From Mytilisepta virgata (lineage: Eukaryota; Mollusca; Bivalvia; Mytilida; Mytilidae), in the NCBI GenBank assembly GCA_028015205.1, contig CM051512.1, forward strand, positions 18,631,139-18,695,138: a DNA stretch of 64,000 nucleotides. The letters are read 5' to 3'. The notes under the pieces were generated by a model that was not told the DNA's origin, did no database searches, and worked only from the letters and a program-made list of their open reading frames with translations. A program made the position numbers and the translations under genes. This document shows, in pieces, positions 47,641 to 60,441 of this stretch (position 1 is its first letter; the number at the start of each line of letters is the position of its first letter).

Positions 47641-48299
47641 GGGTAGACAAAAAAAAACATGCTTGATCAAACATTTCAATATTTTTCTTGGCCTTATCAG
47701 TTGTGTTGCAATAGTAGGCAAATTCTTATCACCTTTCAAATTCAAAATCCTGATGACTTCCAATAACCAAATCAGAAGTTTCTACATGTAAGCCTGGTAT
47801 TTAAAGTTCCTTTAAGCAATCCAAATCTTCTCCATCTATCTCTATTATGCTATGATTATCTGTACATAGCCAAAATGCAGATTTATTTACATAAGGATGT
47901 CAAATTTAAATGGTATAGAAAAGAAAATAAACAATTTTATCTTTATGCCTTTGTGAATTTGTTTACAGAAAGACAAATTGAAAATTAACTGGTGATACCT
48001 TGTTACAAAAATAAACACTTAAAATGGACCATTTTATATTGAAGAAAAACTACAATAGCAGAAAATGTACTTGGACTACATATTCAATATGTACAGTAGT
48101 AAGATTTCCACTATAAATCTATTATTTGTAATATTTGTTTTTCATTTTACCAAATTGTTTGAAATTTTTTTCTCCTATACCTAAATCTAAGGATGGCTAT
48201 CTGGTCCTGTAGTATACTATAGGCAAAACCATATCAGTGCTTTAAGCCCTTTTTTTAAATTTTCAGTACATGTATTAGCAACCACAAATGTATTTTGAT

Positions 48300-48800
48300 G
48301 ATTTTTTTTCAGTATCAGCAATCATATTTGTTCACATTCCAAACACCAGACAAATTTGAAAGAGGACAATCTAAGGACCATTTCACCAAAGTTTGGTCTT
48401 GAATGCCCCAGTAGTTCAGAGAAAATTTTTTTTTTACTATTATTACTGTATTTTTTTTACTAAGTCTATGTGGACTATAGGTCTAATAGATACTGTCTCC
48501 ATAGACTTATAATGGTAAAATGGTCATTTTAAGGTAAAAAAAGTCTCCACCTATAGGCAGGAAAATACAGTAAATTACAGCTTTTTTGTGTGTTTTTTTT
48601 AAGTATCCAAGGTCCAGACTCAAAGATCCAATTCTAAAAGAGGACAACAAAAGTTTAGTCTTCATTTTTCACATTAGTTTCAGAGTAAGAGAAGATGTTT
48701 TAATATTATAATATATTAGTATTGGGAGCCATTTTAGTCCAAGATTTAGACCTCAGAGTTCTGAAAGAGGACCATCTAATAATTCAACTAAAATTTGATC
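48300..48800 (+). repeat. Decayed CAGGTGAGC-family monomers with a nested MITE
   Basis: 'gaaagaggacaatctaagga', 'tctaaaagaggacaacaaaa' and 'ctgaaagaggaccatctaa' are diverged monomer fragments. The MITE at 48444-48572 sits between the first and second. Confidence 0.5.
48444..48572 (+). mobile_element. TA-flanked MITE, TACTGTATTTT family, copy 1
   Basis: The left end TACTGTATTTTTTTTAC and right end GCAGGAAAATACAGTA are inverted. The interior 'agtctatgtggactatagg' and 'tccatagactt' match the complement of 53214-53343. Confidence 0.78.
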
Positions 48801-49083
48801 TCAATTTCTCAATTACAGAAGAGAGAATTCATCATCATTTTTGCAATTGGTCAGAGGTCCACTCCTCTTTTGGGCAAAATAGAACTATTGTGTTTTCACA
48901 GATTTCTTATTTAGGAATAATTATGCAGGACGTCAAATGAAAGGGGATACCACTGATGAAAATTTATCCTGCAGCTCTGCATGCTATGTGAGCAACCAAA
49001 CTGCAAAGTTATATACATTCACAGACTGTATATCACTGACTGTATATCAATTATTCTAATGCAACATAACATATAACATCCTT

Positions 49084-49440
49084 TTTGATTGGATAACGTC
49101 AAGCGTAAAATCCACGGTTTACCGTCGGAACCATTGACGACAACATTGCGCAAACGCATTTGACGTTTCCCGTTTACTTTTTATTCTATTTTTTAACGTT
49201 TAACGGAGATTGCATTTGAATGGGGATAACTGTATTGTATTTTATCAGTTGCCGACATAAACCGGTGGTTTTACCATTGCAAATATCTGTTTACCTGGCT
49301 CCGCTACGCATTGCCAGGTAAAACCAGCGGTTACTTTGGCAACTGATAAAATACAATACATTTATCCCCTAATACTGTGACGTCATAGTACGAAACCTTG
49401 GAATTTTACTTATGACGTTATGAAATGTTGTCGCTTCAAT
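49084..49440. mobile_element. Large foldback element
   Basis: The inner arms are 49222-49280 (tggggataactgtattgtat on) and 49310-49369 (to acatttatcccct). Both contain 'tttatcagtt'/'aactgataaa' and aaaccggtgg/accagcggtt. The outer arms also pair roughly: 'gataacgtcaagcgtaaaat' with 'attttacttatgacgttat', and 'gacgacaacatt' with 'aatgttgtcgct'. The block is CpG-rich against its surroundings. Confidence 0.65.
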
Positions 49441-50289
49441 GCAGAAATTCACTGTTTTCCAGCTATCTTTTACAGATTTTATGTTGCAGGATAAACAGAA
49501 TATGCATACAGTGTCTCTTAATATAAAATTTATTCGAACTAGGCACGAAATAGGTGAGAAAACCTCGGCAAACATTGCTTTTCTACCTGTTTCTATGCCT
49601 TGTCCGAATAAATTTTACATTCCGAGACAATGTACACATATTCTATAGATCGCTCATCCCTTTTAGGGCCAGGTGACCTTAAAATACCTAAATTTAGAAC
49701 CAAATAAGAACTTGCTTCAAACCTTAAAAAGGTATATCCTCTGTGCATTTATAATGAGGTTAAAATGGACCACTTACAAATATTTTGCCTAATTCTCAAT
49801 AATACTGAAAGTTAGTTCAAATTCTCATCTTTAATTAGGAGTTATACAAACCTTTGTTAAAATATTATTGACTAACAATAGTAGAAATTTTCACCAATAT
49901 AGTTAATCCTTTCTGTTTTAATTATCCAGGTAAATCTCTTTGTTGTTAATGCTATACTATAATTAAGTATTCAACACTTCTCAAATCTGCAATTAAACAT
50001 TTCAAAATATTAAATTATTACCAAAATCCAATTAAAAATACATTTAAAGTATTTTCATCCATTAAATAACATCTCAAAATTCTTTATAATATTTTTTTAT
50101 GAGAAATCTGTACAAACATAAAATTTTAAAAGTGCAATTCAAAGGTGCACAAATTATTCATAAAATTTTTAACTTTAAATGTGAATGATTGAATGTAAAA
50201 AGAAGATACACAATCTCTATGCTATATACATGTATAGCAATAGCCAAAGTGACTGAAATTAAATGATAAGCTTATACACAATATAAATA

Positions 50290-50720
50290 AAAGAAGAATG
50301 TGTCCATGGGACACAGATGCCCTCGCTTATAAATATCCAAGAGTTAATGTACTAATTCAAACCTACGTTTTTTTTTCTTTGTAACTTAATGATTAAAAGT
50401 CATAGAGTGCGCAAAATGGAAAATTTGGCATTTTTCAATTTAAAAGCGTCATAATATAAGAACCCTGACAGTGACACCACTCAAATTCCAACTTGATCAG
50501 TGTTTGTTGGTAATAAGCATTGTGTATAAGTTCCATAACATTTGGTTGAGGCAAAGTAAAGTTAGAGTGCGGAAACAGCAAATTTGTAAAGGGACATAAC
50601 TCAAGAACGGTAAAACTGGAACCACCAAAATTCAAAATTGATCTATGTTTGGTGGTAATAAACATTATAAATAAGTTTCATAACATTTGGTTGAGGCAAA
50701 GTCACGTAAGAATGTGGAAA
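50290..50720 (+). repeat. Dispersed element with GTGTCnnnnnGACACAGATGCCC head and two monomers
   Basis: The head is gtgtccatgggacacagatg. Two units share 'aacatttggttgaggcaaag' (near 50538 and 50683) and 'tgtttg(t)tggtaataa', spaced about 145 bp apart. One contains 'gggacataactcaagaacgg', similar in wording to the 161-bp monomer. Confidence 0.65.
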
Positions 50721-51189
50721 TTGAAAATTTGGCATAAAATTTCAATTTCCAATTTTCATCCAAACAAATGAAGTCTTGATAACATGTATACCAAAACTAA
50801 AACAAAGTTACAGACTTAAACCCATAAATTAAAAAAAAAAATTAAATACAAGATATAATCATCAAAAATTGCACAACCATTTCTTCATAAATAATTCTTT
50901 TTCATTTTTTCAATCAGGTCAATGCTACCAAGAAACTGATACTCTAAATTTACTGTTAATAAAATGTCAAATTTTGTGAAAACTAAGAAGTATCTCCCTC
51001 GTGCATAGCTCTATCCTACGATTGTTTTGGACTTCACCCTTTCAGTCATTTTGGCAGTTTTGAATTTGCTCTTCAACTTTTTGATTATTGTTTTGTATTT
51101 CAACATTTAAGGACTTGAGCATAACTTATGAGGCGTAACCGACGAAATGTGCACATAGCGTGCATCAAATGTGTATCAAAGAATTTTTT

Positions 51190-51620
51190 ACAAGGGCTCA
51201 TTTTCAAGCATAAAATTTATATTTTCTGAAAATTGAGTTGTCTCCCTTGTGTACAACTGTGTCTTGCTTGGTTTTTGGCTATACTTTCTTTGGTTTTACT
51301 GCATACTCTAGAACATTCTGAGGTTCAATTTTTTTCAGCATTGGAGACTACTGATGTGCAATTACAACATTAAAACTAATGAGTTATCTCCCTTGTGTAT
51401 ATGGTTTTTTGGTTTTACATCATGCTCTGGAACATTCTAGGGTTCAACTTTTTCAGCATTGGACACTTTACTGATGTGCAATTTAGAACATTAAAACTAA
51501 TGAGTTATCTCCCTTGTGTATAGTTGTGTCTTTGGTTGGTTAATGGCTATATTTTGTTTTGTTTTACTGATCTGCAAAACTCCAGGTCTCAAGTGTTCCG
51601 CCTTGAACACTACTGACTAC
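51190..51620 (+). repeat. Tandem repeat, about 121-143 bp, three units
   Basis: 'gagttatctcccttgtgta' occurs at 51381 and 51502, with a first degenerate unit at 51236 (gttgtctcccttgtgtac). Units share 'ctagaacattctgaggttca', 'tcagcattgga' and 'acattaaaactaat'. Confidence 0.75.
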
Positions 51621-51949
51621 TGATGCAAAAGATATATTTAATTGTACCGTACACTGTATCAAAATTAGTAGAATGGTATATCTAGGAGTACATAAAATAA
51701 TGTTCAGGCCTAAAATAAAATAGTGTGTTTCTAGTTTCACAACCATCCAAAATTTTGGGTTGTGACCTTGACTGCTCAAGTCATTTTATTGTCCAAAAAT
51801 GTAAAAGAAAAGTATTTGCCAATACCTTTTATGATTTTATCTTTATAATGTATATAATAATCGAAGCACTTGACATTCCATATTTGTTGTCATATGGAAA
51901 GGATTTTAGTAACCAAGATAAAAGGAAGCATGACTGAAAGCCAGCCCTT

Positions 51950-53200
51950 GCTGTCACGTGCAATAAATAAAATGTTTTCCTTTTCATAAACGATAAAACA
52001 TGCCTATTTTTTTATTTTGATGAAATAGGAAACGCAAAATTTATTTTGGTCTAGATAACTTCAGTTACATATGTATATCTTTCCTCATTGAGCCATTTGT
52101 ATATGTTTATTAATTTTAATTATTTGCTCATTTTGTAATATCCCACGCTTTTTAAAAAAAATTCTACACATAGTGAAAAGATTTTTTTTTCAGATTCCTT
52201 CACTCCTCAAATGAAAACTATTGCATGAAATATTATAGAAGACAATTTTTTACTTTAACTGAAATTTTTTTTAAAATAAAAAAGATGATACTTACAAAAT
52301 ATAAATTCTCATTACATTACTCAGCAGTTAAACCATTTTGTTAAAATGTGTATTCCAAAAGTATCTTGTGTATTGCATACAATGAATGTCAAAAACCATC
52401 ATTCAACTGACTTAAGCAATTGAAACACAATACAACTAATAATTATCTCGAATATCTGCTCAATTCAAACATGACCGTTACTCAAGAACGCCCCATCCAC
52501 TTTAAAAAGGCATTCAAGTCTTGATTGAGATAAATAATACTATTAAGATACAACAAAAGCCACAGTTAAACGTTCATCATGTATGCGGAATATGTTCGAC
52601 AATAGCAAATATCAATAGGCGTATTTAAATGATATTTGAAGCAAACAAAACTAGGATGAATTGAAGTTCACAGAAGTTAGTAATAAAGGAAAGATCACTG
52701 TCATTAGAAAATAAAGGATTTTATCACGGTGAAAAGATTCACACCTTTTCGAGATATTTACGCAAGTGTTGTGTTAGATCCTTAGCTGATAGTACTTATA
52801 CATTAACATTTTCAATTACTGATAGTGTTAAAATGGACATCTAAATGATTTAAATGGGTTCTTATCTCCATTAAGAGTCGTAAATTAAGTGAAAGAAAAA
52901 AATATAATTTGTAAAATCATATTACCTCATATAAAATAAATGGAATTTTATGATAAATGTATATTTTCATATGGACATAATTTTTCAAATATTAATTATT
53001 TTTTCTCTAAATTGTGTGAAAATGTAATAATGTGCGGAAAGCATCAATGTCACAATATCCGAAAATACCAAACCCAGTTAAGGTGTACTATACATGTAAG
53101 GTAATCATGTGACCATTGTTTATCTTTATACAAACTTTTATGAATGCAATAAATTATTGCACTACCTTTCAAGCTTAGGAAACTCTGCAATGTTTCACAT
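51950..53200. other. No gene or defined repeat seen
   Basis: AT-rich; no open splice-bounded block. Confidence 0.5.
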
Positions 53201-53213
53201 AATGTGTTAAACG

Positions 53214-53343
53214 TACCATATTTTCTTTCCTATAGGTCGAGACTTTTTTACTTTAAAATGATAATTTTACCATTAAAAGTCTATGGAGAAAGTATTAATT
53301 AGACTTATAGTCCACATAGACTTATAGTCCAGAAAATACAGTA
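53214..53343 (-). mobile_element. TA-flanked MITE, TACTGTATTTT family, copy 2
   Basis: It is the reverse-oriented counterpart of 48444-48572. The end at 53343 (AGAAAATACAGTA) is intact and the other end has mutations. Confidence 0.75.
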
Positions 53344-53349
53344 CATACA

Positions 53350-55280
53350 AGCATTTTTATTTTTAAAATTTTTAAGTTCAGTCAAAATAATTAAAATCCA
53401 CAAATTTTATAGTATGTTTGCCTCACTATGAAAAAATTCACTGAAAACATAGAACCAATAATTTTCCAAATACATGTATATCAAAATTTCGTGATTTAAT
53501 GACAGTGATGAAGGATACATTTTTGCAGTCTAAGATTCCTCTGACAACTCAAGACCATTTTTTTTAAACTGCTGGGTCTTCGGACATCACAGCAGACTCC
53601 ATTTACAAAACAAGAGATTTGTCTATCATGCCAAAGAATCTCGGACTAAAATTTATGATGTCAAAATAAGGCGATAATAGGATCTTGACTTCAAAAGAAT
53701 GTATAGATTGATCATTGATCTTCAATTTAACTTGTAAACATCATTTTCATGTAAAGATAACACGATGGGTGGTCTTATATAATGTAAACAGTGACAGTAC
53801 TGCATGCTTTAGTACACGTAAAACCTTTATATGACATATCACCCAATAATATGATGGTATCGAGGGACCATTTTATCATGCATAGGAAAATTTAGGTCAA
53901 GTTGTTAAGTATTATCTCACAAACTTTGGTTCTGTGGGGAATACATAGTCACCAAACTCTTTTCATGGGTCCAGAAAGTTGAACAAAATTTGACACATTT
54001 GACTAATTATTAAAAGTGTTAAGATATTAATGCTGTTGTTTATTTTTCTATTGTTATTATATCATTATATATTCTTTTTTTAAATACATTTATATTCTCT
54101 TTGTTTTTGCCAATTTTGGCATATTTGTCCTATTCATTATTCTGTACAACCCATCCCGTTTTTCGCCATTTGAAGGGACAACTGATTCATATACAGATAT
54201 GTTTCCATTGAAGAAAAGTTTAAAGCATTTATAGGTTTGAATGTGTTATGCACTTATTAAAGTTTTTAGCGTTATGATATGAAAAGAGCTGAAATACATG
54301 CGAAAATAATAATTTACGTCAAGAAATATCTGTCTACAGATGCTGAAGCAGACAGGCTCATACCATATTAAGACCATAAAAATTTACACTCGTATAAAAA
54401 CTTAATGTCAGTAGAAAAATTTTATTTCTTTCGGACCTTTTAACAAATATCTATCATGTTTATAAAGGAGACAATAAAAAAAAACTTCTCTATTAGCAGT
54501 AGGCTAAAAAATTGAGCTGTTTGGTAGAAAATTTGGAGTTTTTTTTTTGGTCAGCTTCACTACACAAAAACTTATATTTTAAAATTAAATAAATAAATAA
54601 ATAAAAACTAAACAGCATGCAGTGATTAATTTCTATTCTCTCAGTGACTAACGGACATGACTCTGCAGTTCATTGAAGTTACAAGTACATTTTAAATAGA
54701 AATACCAGACCTCTAATAAAAACCCCGGAAACTTCACTAAAACTCCATAAAACTTATATACTCCCCAGAGCTATGTTTAATACTACTTAAGTTACGACAA
54801 TTCAAAGTTTTTCTTCATGTGAATTGTGTAAACGACAATAAAATGTACAATACGATTACGACAAAAGCAAACAGTTCTAGTCCTTTATCATCCTGTACTA
54901 CATAGAGACACTTTTATTTTCTTTGATAGAGTAGTCGATTATTTATTGTAGTATGTCAAAATGACGATAAACTTTGAAACTTCCCGTTATTTTTCAGGAT
55001 CATAAAAAATCCAAACGACAGGCAAAACAGCCAGAATGGATACAGTTACATGATAAATTTGTACAAAGATAAATTATAAAATCCATTTGTAATGTCTGTG
55101 GTTGTTAAGGAAATGTACATGTACTTTTATTGTCTAGAAATTCTAATCACTGGGTCTGGGAAACAACAAAATTTCCAGTGTTGTTTGCTTTACCTGTCAC
55201 CGGTGTAGTTCAAAAATTGGTTTAATTTAAAATCTATTTAAAAATTAGATTATTAAATGTAAAGGTTCAATTATAGGGGT
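53350..55280. other. No gene seen
   Basis: AT-rich with many stops. A CAG|GTAAAG donor-like site on the minus strand at about 55190 has only a weak open block behind it. Confidence 0.45.
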
Positions 55281-55289
55281 TTTTACACC

Positions 55290-55446
55290 AATGAGGAACC
55301 AGAGTGAGTTATCTTTTCCTAACCAATGTAGGAAAGGGAGATAATTAAATTCTCTCCCTTTTGTCTTGAGGCTAAAAGGGAGACACATTTATTATCTCCC
55401 TTACCTACATTGGTTAGGAAAAGATAACTCAATCTGGTTCCTCATT
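55290..55446. mobile_element. Foldback MITE, AATGAGGAACCAGA family, copy 1
   Basis: Arms of about 70 bp: aatgaggaaccagagtgagt to agggagataatt at the left, attatctccctt to ctggttcctcatt at the right. A central 'ctcccttttgtcttgaggct' loop itself pairs in part. Confidence 0.85.
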
Positions 55447-56105
55447 ACAACACCATTGGCTTGCATACTAGCAACATGTTAAATGAGTCAATAATGTAGG
55501 CCTCACTGAAATGTTTAGATGAAGAACAACAATTTATAGCAAAAATGAGTGTTTCTCGTGACTTTGTCTTTTCCTTGGATTTTAAATTTACTGATTTTTC
55601 CCCACGGTTTTGTTGCTTCGGTGTTCATTTGCCGATATTCCTTCAAGTTTGCCTAAATGCTTGATGAGGAGATTCTTGTCTCCAAGATCATTTTTTAAAA
55701 TAATTCCATAAACTGTAAAAGCTTAATTTTAACCTGAAGCTCAAAATTAAACCAAATACAGAACAAATTACAGGGAAACTCAGTTGTGTCGAAGTGTAGG
55801 GGACTTAGAGAAAACTTAGACTTATCCGTATTTACTTTTGACCTCAATTGTAATTTATATTTAATTCACACACATAATGTGGTGCATTTTAATTGTTAAT
55901 AAAACTGTCCTTTTTTTTAAATGAATTAAAAAGCATGAAAAACAATGAATTTAAATCAATGTCAATGATATTTGGAAACAATAATCTTCATATTAAAATA
56001 AATTACTTAAAATTTAAAGTAAGGCTTAAACTCACAGTACAATGTATTGGAAAGGAAAATTACATGTGATCAAACAATTCAATCAGGTTCGACCAATCGT
56101 AAAAC

Positions 56106-56367
56106 TAGATGTACTGTGAGCAAAGCTCACAAAGGATACCCCCCGCTTTGAAGTCCAATTATCTCCCTTGTGTGATATCGGAAAGCAAATATTTTTCTTC
56201 ATGCACATCTTTGGATGATGTACTTCCTTTCTGTAAAGTTTCATTGAAATCCATTGAGCGGTCTAGGAGGAGTTGCGCTTACAAAATATATGGACAGACA
56301 GACAGACAGACAGACGGACAAGGTGATTCCTATATACCCCTCCAAACTTTGTTTGCGGGGGGTATAA
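56106..56367 (+). repeat. One-monomer copy of the 9177-10022 element
   Basis: It has the same head (gatgtactgtgagcaaagct), one 'ttatctcccttgtgtgatat' monomer, a cagacagacagac tract, and the same tail (ctttgtttgcggggggtat). Confidence 0.85.
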
Positions 56368-56750
56368 TGATATAAATTTCTGACTTTTAAAATAGTTAGA
56401 TGCAAATGATGTATTCGACTCAAGCATGTTTGAACAAATAGTGGTGAATTTACTTGGAATTTATTGCCAAAATTTTGTCTTGCCAGAAACTTACACATAT
56501 CTATATTGTTGGAATAAAGAGCATTCGAAACAAACACGTTCGACTGTATTTATTATATTAATAAAAGATTTTTTTGCAGTGGCAGACATGATTCCAAATA
56601 ACCGTTTTCATTTACTTGATCGCCGTGATATTGGCTGCAATATCGCCAGCACAGCGTTAAACAACAGTCAATCAATCAATCATTTACTTGAATTTTTATT
56701 GTATGTACATGAATGGGTGAAGAATTTATTTTATAAATCTCTTCTTGCAC

Positions 56751-57093
56751 AATTTATGCACTTTCTAGCCCTATTCATAAGCCAGTTTCCACTCGAGGAA
56801 TACTAACATGACAGATTTGTAATATGACACAAAAAAATTTATGCACTTTCTAGCCCTATTCATAAGCCAGTTTCCACTCGAGGAATACTAACATGACAGA
56901 TTTATAATATGACACAAAAACAATTTATGCACTTTCTAGCCCTATTCATAAGCCAGTTTCCACTCGAGGAATACTAACATGACAGATTTGTAATATGACA
57001 CAAAAACAATTTATGCACTTTCTAGCCCTATTCATAAGCCAGTTTCCACTCAAGGAATACTAACATGACAGATATGTAATATGGCACAAAAAC
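56751..57093 (+). repeat. Tandem repeat, four copies of about 86 bp
   Basis: 'aatttatgcactttctagcc' starts at 56751, 56836, 56922 and 57008. The copies are almost identical, with single changes (for example 'ctcaagg' for 'ctcgagg' in the last). A 126-residue plus-strand frame just upstream runs into the first copy and has no supporting splice or start signals. Confidence 0.92.
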
Positions 57094-57299
57094 AATGTTA
57101 GTAGGATAAACACGCTCATTCCGTCTGCAATTTGTAAAAAGATATAATGTTTTATCTCATCCAATAAATGATATTTCATTTCTGCCAATTGTTTTTCTCT
57201 TAGATATATATTAATGTTGCAAATTATGTAGGAAAGAAATTACATTTATAAGAGCAAAATCAGTGATTCTCTTTATAGATACAACACTGACAAAACCTT

Positions 57300-57440
57300 T
57301 TAAAGTCGGCATAACTATGTTAAACTATAATCGGCTCTGGCGGCCATCTTGGATGACGGGCGGGGAATATATTTCTGAAAGAGGACCACCTAAGAACCCT
57401 TGCTGCTAAATTGTGTTCCAATGGGCCAAAGCAGTGAAAA
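57300..57440 (+). repeat. Fragment of the CAGGTGAGC family (one monomer)
   Basis: 'ggctctggcggccatcttgg' followed by 'tctgaaagaggaccaccta'. Confidence 0.6.
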
Positions 57441-58449
57441 TGAAATAAAATTTTACGTGAAAATAAAATATATTTTTTGCAGAGATGAAATGCACCAGGG
57501 CTGACCAGGATAATTGGAGGAATACAGATATTTGCACATGATGTTTCTGTTTACAAAATGAAAAAATGTAAAAGAGAAAAATATAATCTATGTAAAATCT
57601 GTTTACCGTACATCAAAACTTTTAATATAATTTAATAAATTTCTTATATCATAAAAGCTTAGCAATTACATTAAAGTTAATATTCAGATTATTTAAAAAA
57701 TAAAAATAAAATAATGTTTCCTCTAACATGATATTTGTTATTTACGGTATATTAATTCATGGTACAATGTAAAAAATCTCTTATTTCAACTCGGTATTCC
57801 TTCATAAATATTTAAATATGTAAATGCAACATTCATGTATTTAAACGTGGTTGAACATACAGCAATTATAGATAATATCTCCTAAAAGCATTATATATAT
57901 ATAAAAGGAAATCTAAGACTTTGCCAAAAAACCCAAAAATATATTGTGCATCGGATATGTATTTGGTGTGCAATTTCAACAAAAAATCCCTATAACCCTT
58001 CAAATTAAATCAGACCACAGAACAGAACATTCACAACATAAAATCAACATATCACATGGTTGTTGGTAGGATTTTAGTTTGGGGAGTCCAAGATAATATT
58101 TTCAACATATTTGTGTCCCATAAAAGTAATCCTAAATCTTAGAGTTTTGGTTAGTCCCAAATAAAATTAATGAGTCCAGGACTCACATAGAGTAGATGAG
58201 TTACCAAAAACCCTGAATATGCACATGATAAAAGTTCTAGAAGCTAAATAGTTCTTTTATTGCTGTTCTTCATCATAATGTCACATTGATGCCTTCAGCA
58301 TTGGGAAATAATGCACTGTCTAACTTATAGCACACTTTATTTTCCTATACAACTTTTTGGAGCCATCTGTCAGCTCTCACATGCATCGACTCATATTTTC
58401 AAATTTCATTCAAAAACCTGGTTAGAAATCTTACACCTCACTTCTGTTC

Positions 58450-58606
58450 AATGAGAAACCAGAGTAAGTTATATTTTCCTAACCAATCTAGGTAAGGGAG
58501 ATAATAAATTTGTCTCCCTTTTAGCTTCAGGACAAAAGGGGGAGCATTTAATTATCTCCCTTACCTACATTGGTTAGGAAAAGATAACTCACTCTGGTTC
58601 CTCATT
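58450..58606. mobile_element. Foldback MITE, AATGAGGAACCAGA family, copy 2
   Basis: It has the same arms as 55290-55446 (aatgagaaaccagagtaagt at the left, ctctggttcctcatt at the right) and the same 'ctcccttttagcttc' centre. Confidence 0.85.
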
Positions 58607-58609
58607 CAG

Positions 58610-59740
58610 CCCAGCATAGCTCCATTTACATCAACATAAAAAAATAAAAAAATTTGTGATCAGACGGTAGCACCAAAAAGTTTAAATGTAATATACATGT
58701 ATTACCTTTTAATTTTCTTTCTCTAGGCTTCAAATGAAGAATTCTCACAAAGGAAATTTTTTTGAATTTTTCTCTGTGTGGATCAAGGATTCACAAATTT
58801 ATGCACCAATAATATCCAAATTCTTGTAAACAATTTCTCGTCTAAATAATCTGCTTTACACAAACTGCAAAATCACTGAGATAACAAAAGAAAACACATT
58901 AATCCCAATTTACAAGGAAAAAAATTCACTAAATCTTTGAAAGTAATCCAAAAATGTACTACACAGCAGCCGAAAATTGTACTGTTAAGTCCAGATTTAC
59001 AACCAGATGATAATAAAACAGTAAATTTGTCAAACACAATCGATTAATTTCCAAAATGACTGAGTTTCTTAGTTTAAAGTTCTTAGAGACTTGTATTTGA
59101 AGGGTCTATCCTTAATCCATATTATCTAAAAGACGTTAGCAACCTGCACTAAAATCAATCAACCGCGAAGGCGTTCATCAACCGCAAAACAAATTTATCT
59201 GAATGTATTATTTATTATTAATTCAATACACAAATTTAATAAACACAATACGTAACAGTTTAATCAAAGACAAACCAAAATCATATGCCCAATATCTCAG
59301 CGTCTTATCACAAAGTTTTGTTACCAAATCTGGTATTTAAATATAAATGTTTACCAACTGATTAAATTGAGTAATCTGATTTAGGAATTGGTATTCGTTT
59401 GTTAAACACTCGAAATTGCTACCTGTTTTTATATTGTGTGATAATATTATGATATAATGTCCAATTCTCACCCCAGCATGGGTAGTGTCATTCTCAAATA
59501 AAACTCGTTTAAATAATACAATAATTAACTATACGTGTACAGGTATAATTCAAACAGTTTTTATTTATTTAAAACTTACATAATACTTTTAGGTATGATA
59601 TCCAAAAACAACAAAAGGTAACGAAGTTTTTTTCCTATTTTAAGCTACAATTATTATTTCTTCACAAGTCCTTTTTTCCCCTAACAAATTTTAGAAATAG
59701 GTACATGTAAGAAAGGTAATGGTGCCACACGCCCACTTAT
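58610..59740. other. No supported gene
   Basis: AT-rich. One weakly bounded minus-strand block at about 58705-58770 was considered and rejected. Confidence 0.45.
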
Positions 59741-60010
59741 CTCTCTAATTTATAACTATTGATTATTGTCAAATTTTTTAAGATATTTGGGTAAATTTCA
59801 AAATTTGGGAAATGTGATCCTATGTAATATTTCCCATTCGATGAATGTGTTTTACCCAATTTATATAAGAAATCTCTGTTCTGAGCTAATATTTGTTTTA
59901 ACAAGAGACTGAAAACTAGTTCAGAGCACATTTTGCATTTACTTAATTAACTAGAATTAAACAAATGGACCAAGGAAATAATATTTCAGCAAATCACATT
60001 CTTGGATTTT
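59740..60010. repeat. Block paralogous to about 25550-25860
   Basis: Shared order of 'attattgtcaa', 'atatttcccattcgatg', 'agttcagagc', 'taattaactagaattaa' and 'aaatcacattcttggattt'. Confidence 0.55.
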
Positions 60011-60441
60011 TAAAATAATACATAATAATGAGACAGTTGGCATGCGAGATGTAGGCATTCATTTGTGAGATAAAATTCACACATGGATGGTGGAAAAGGT
60101 TTAAGCAAAGGAAGTAGTGTTTTTATTGCTGTGCTTCATCTTAAAGTCACATTGAGGATTTCATTAAAATTTTAACAATTAAACTGGCTTCATGCCTGAA
60201 ATTAATCTCATGATATTATTAATTCCACCACACTCATCTATGTTTAAATTTTTGTCTGCCTTTGGTAAAACTTCCATTTGAAGCCTCCTTTTTCATTTTA
60301 TCTCATTCTGTCACTCAGGGGGGTTCAGAAGGAAGTCTTTCCATGCCTTCTTATAAATCTTTAAAATACTGGTTCCTCTTACTAAAAAGTATTTTCTTTT
60401 TACAGCAATATAAGTTCCAATGTAACTTTTAATTAATATTA

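Noticed and set aside
56426..56806. 126-residue plus-strand frame
   Set aside because: It runs into the first 86-bp tandem copy, has no splice or upstream context, and no recognisable motif.
58705..58770. Minus-strand block with phase-1 borders and Lys/Arg-rich reading
   Set aside because: The acceptor lacks a pyrimidine tract, the donor is weak (GTAATA), and its exit phase does not fit the next exon at 44239.
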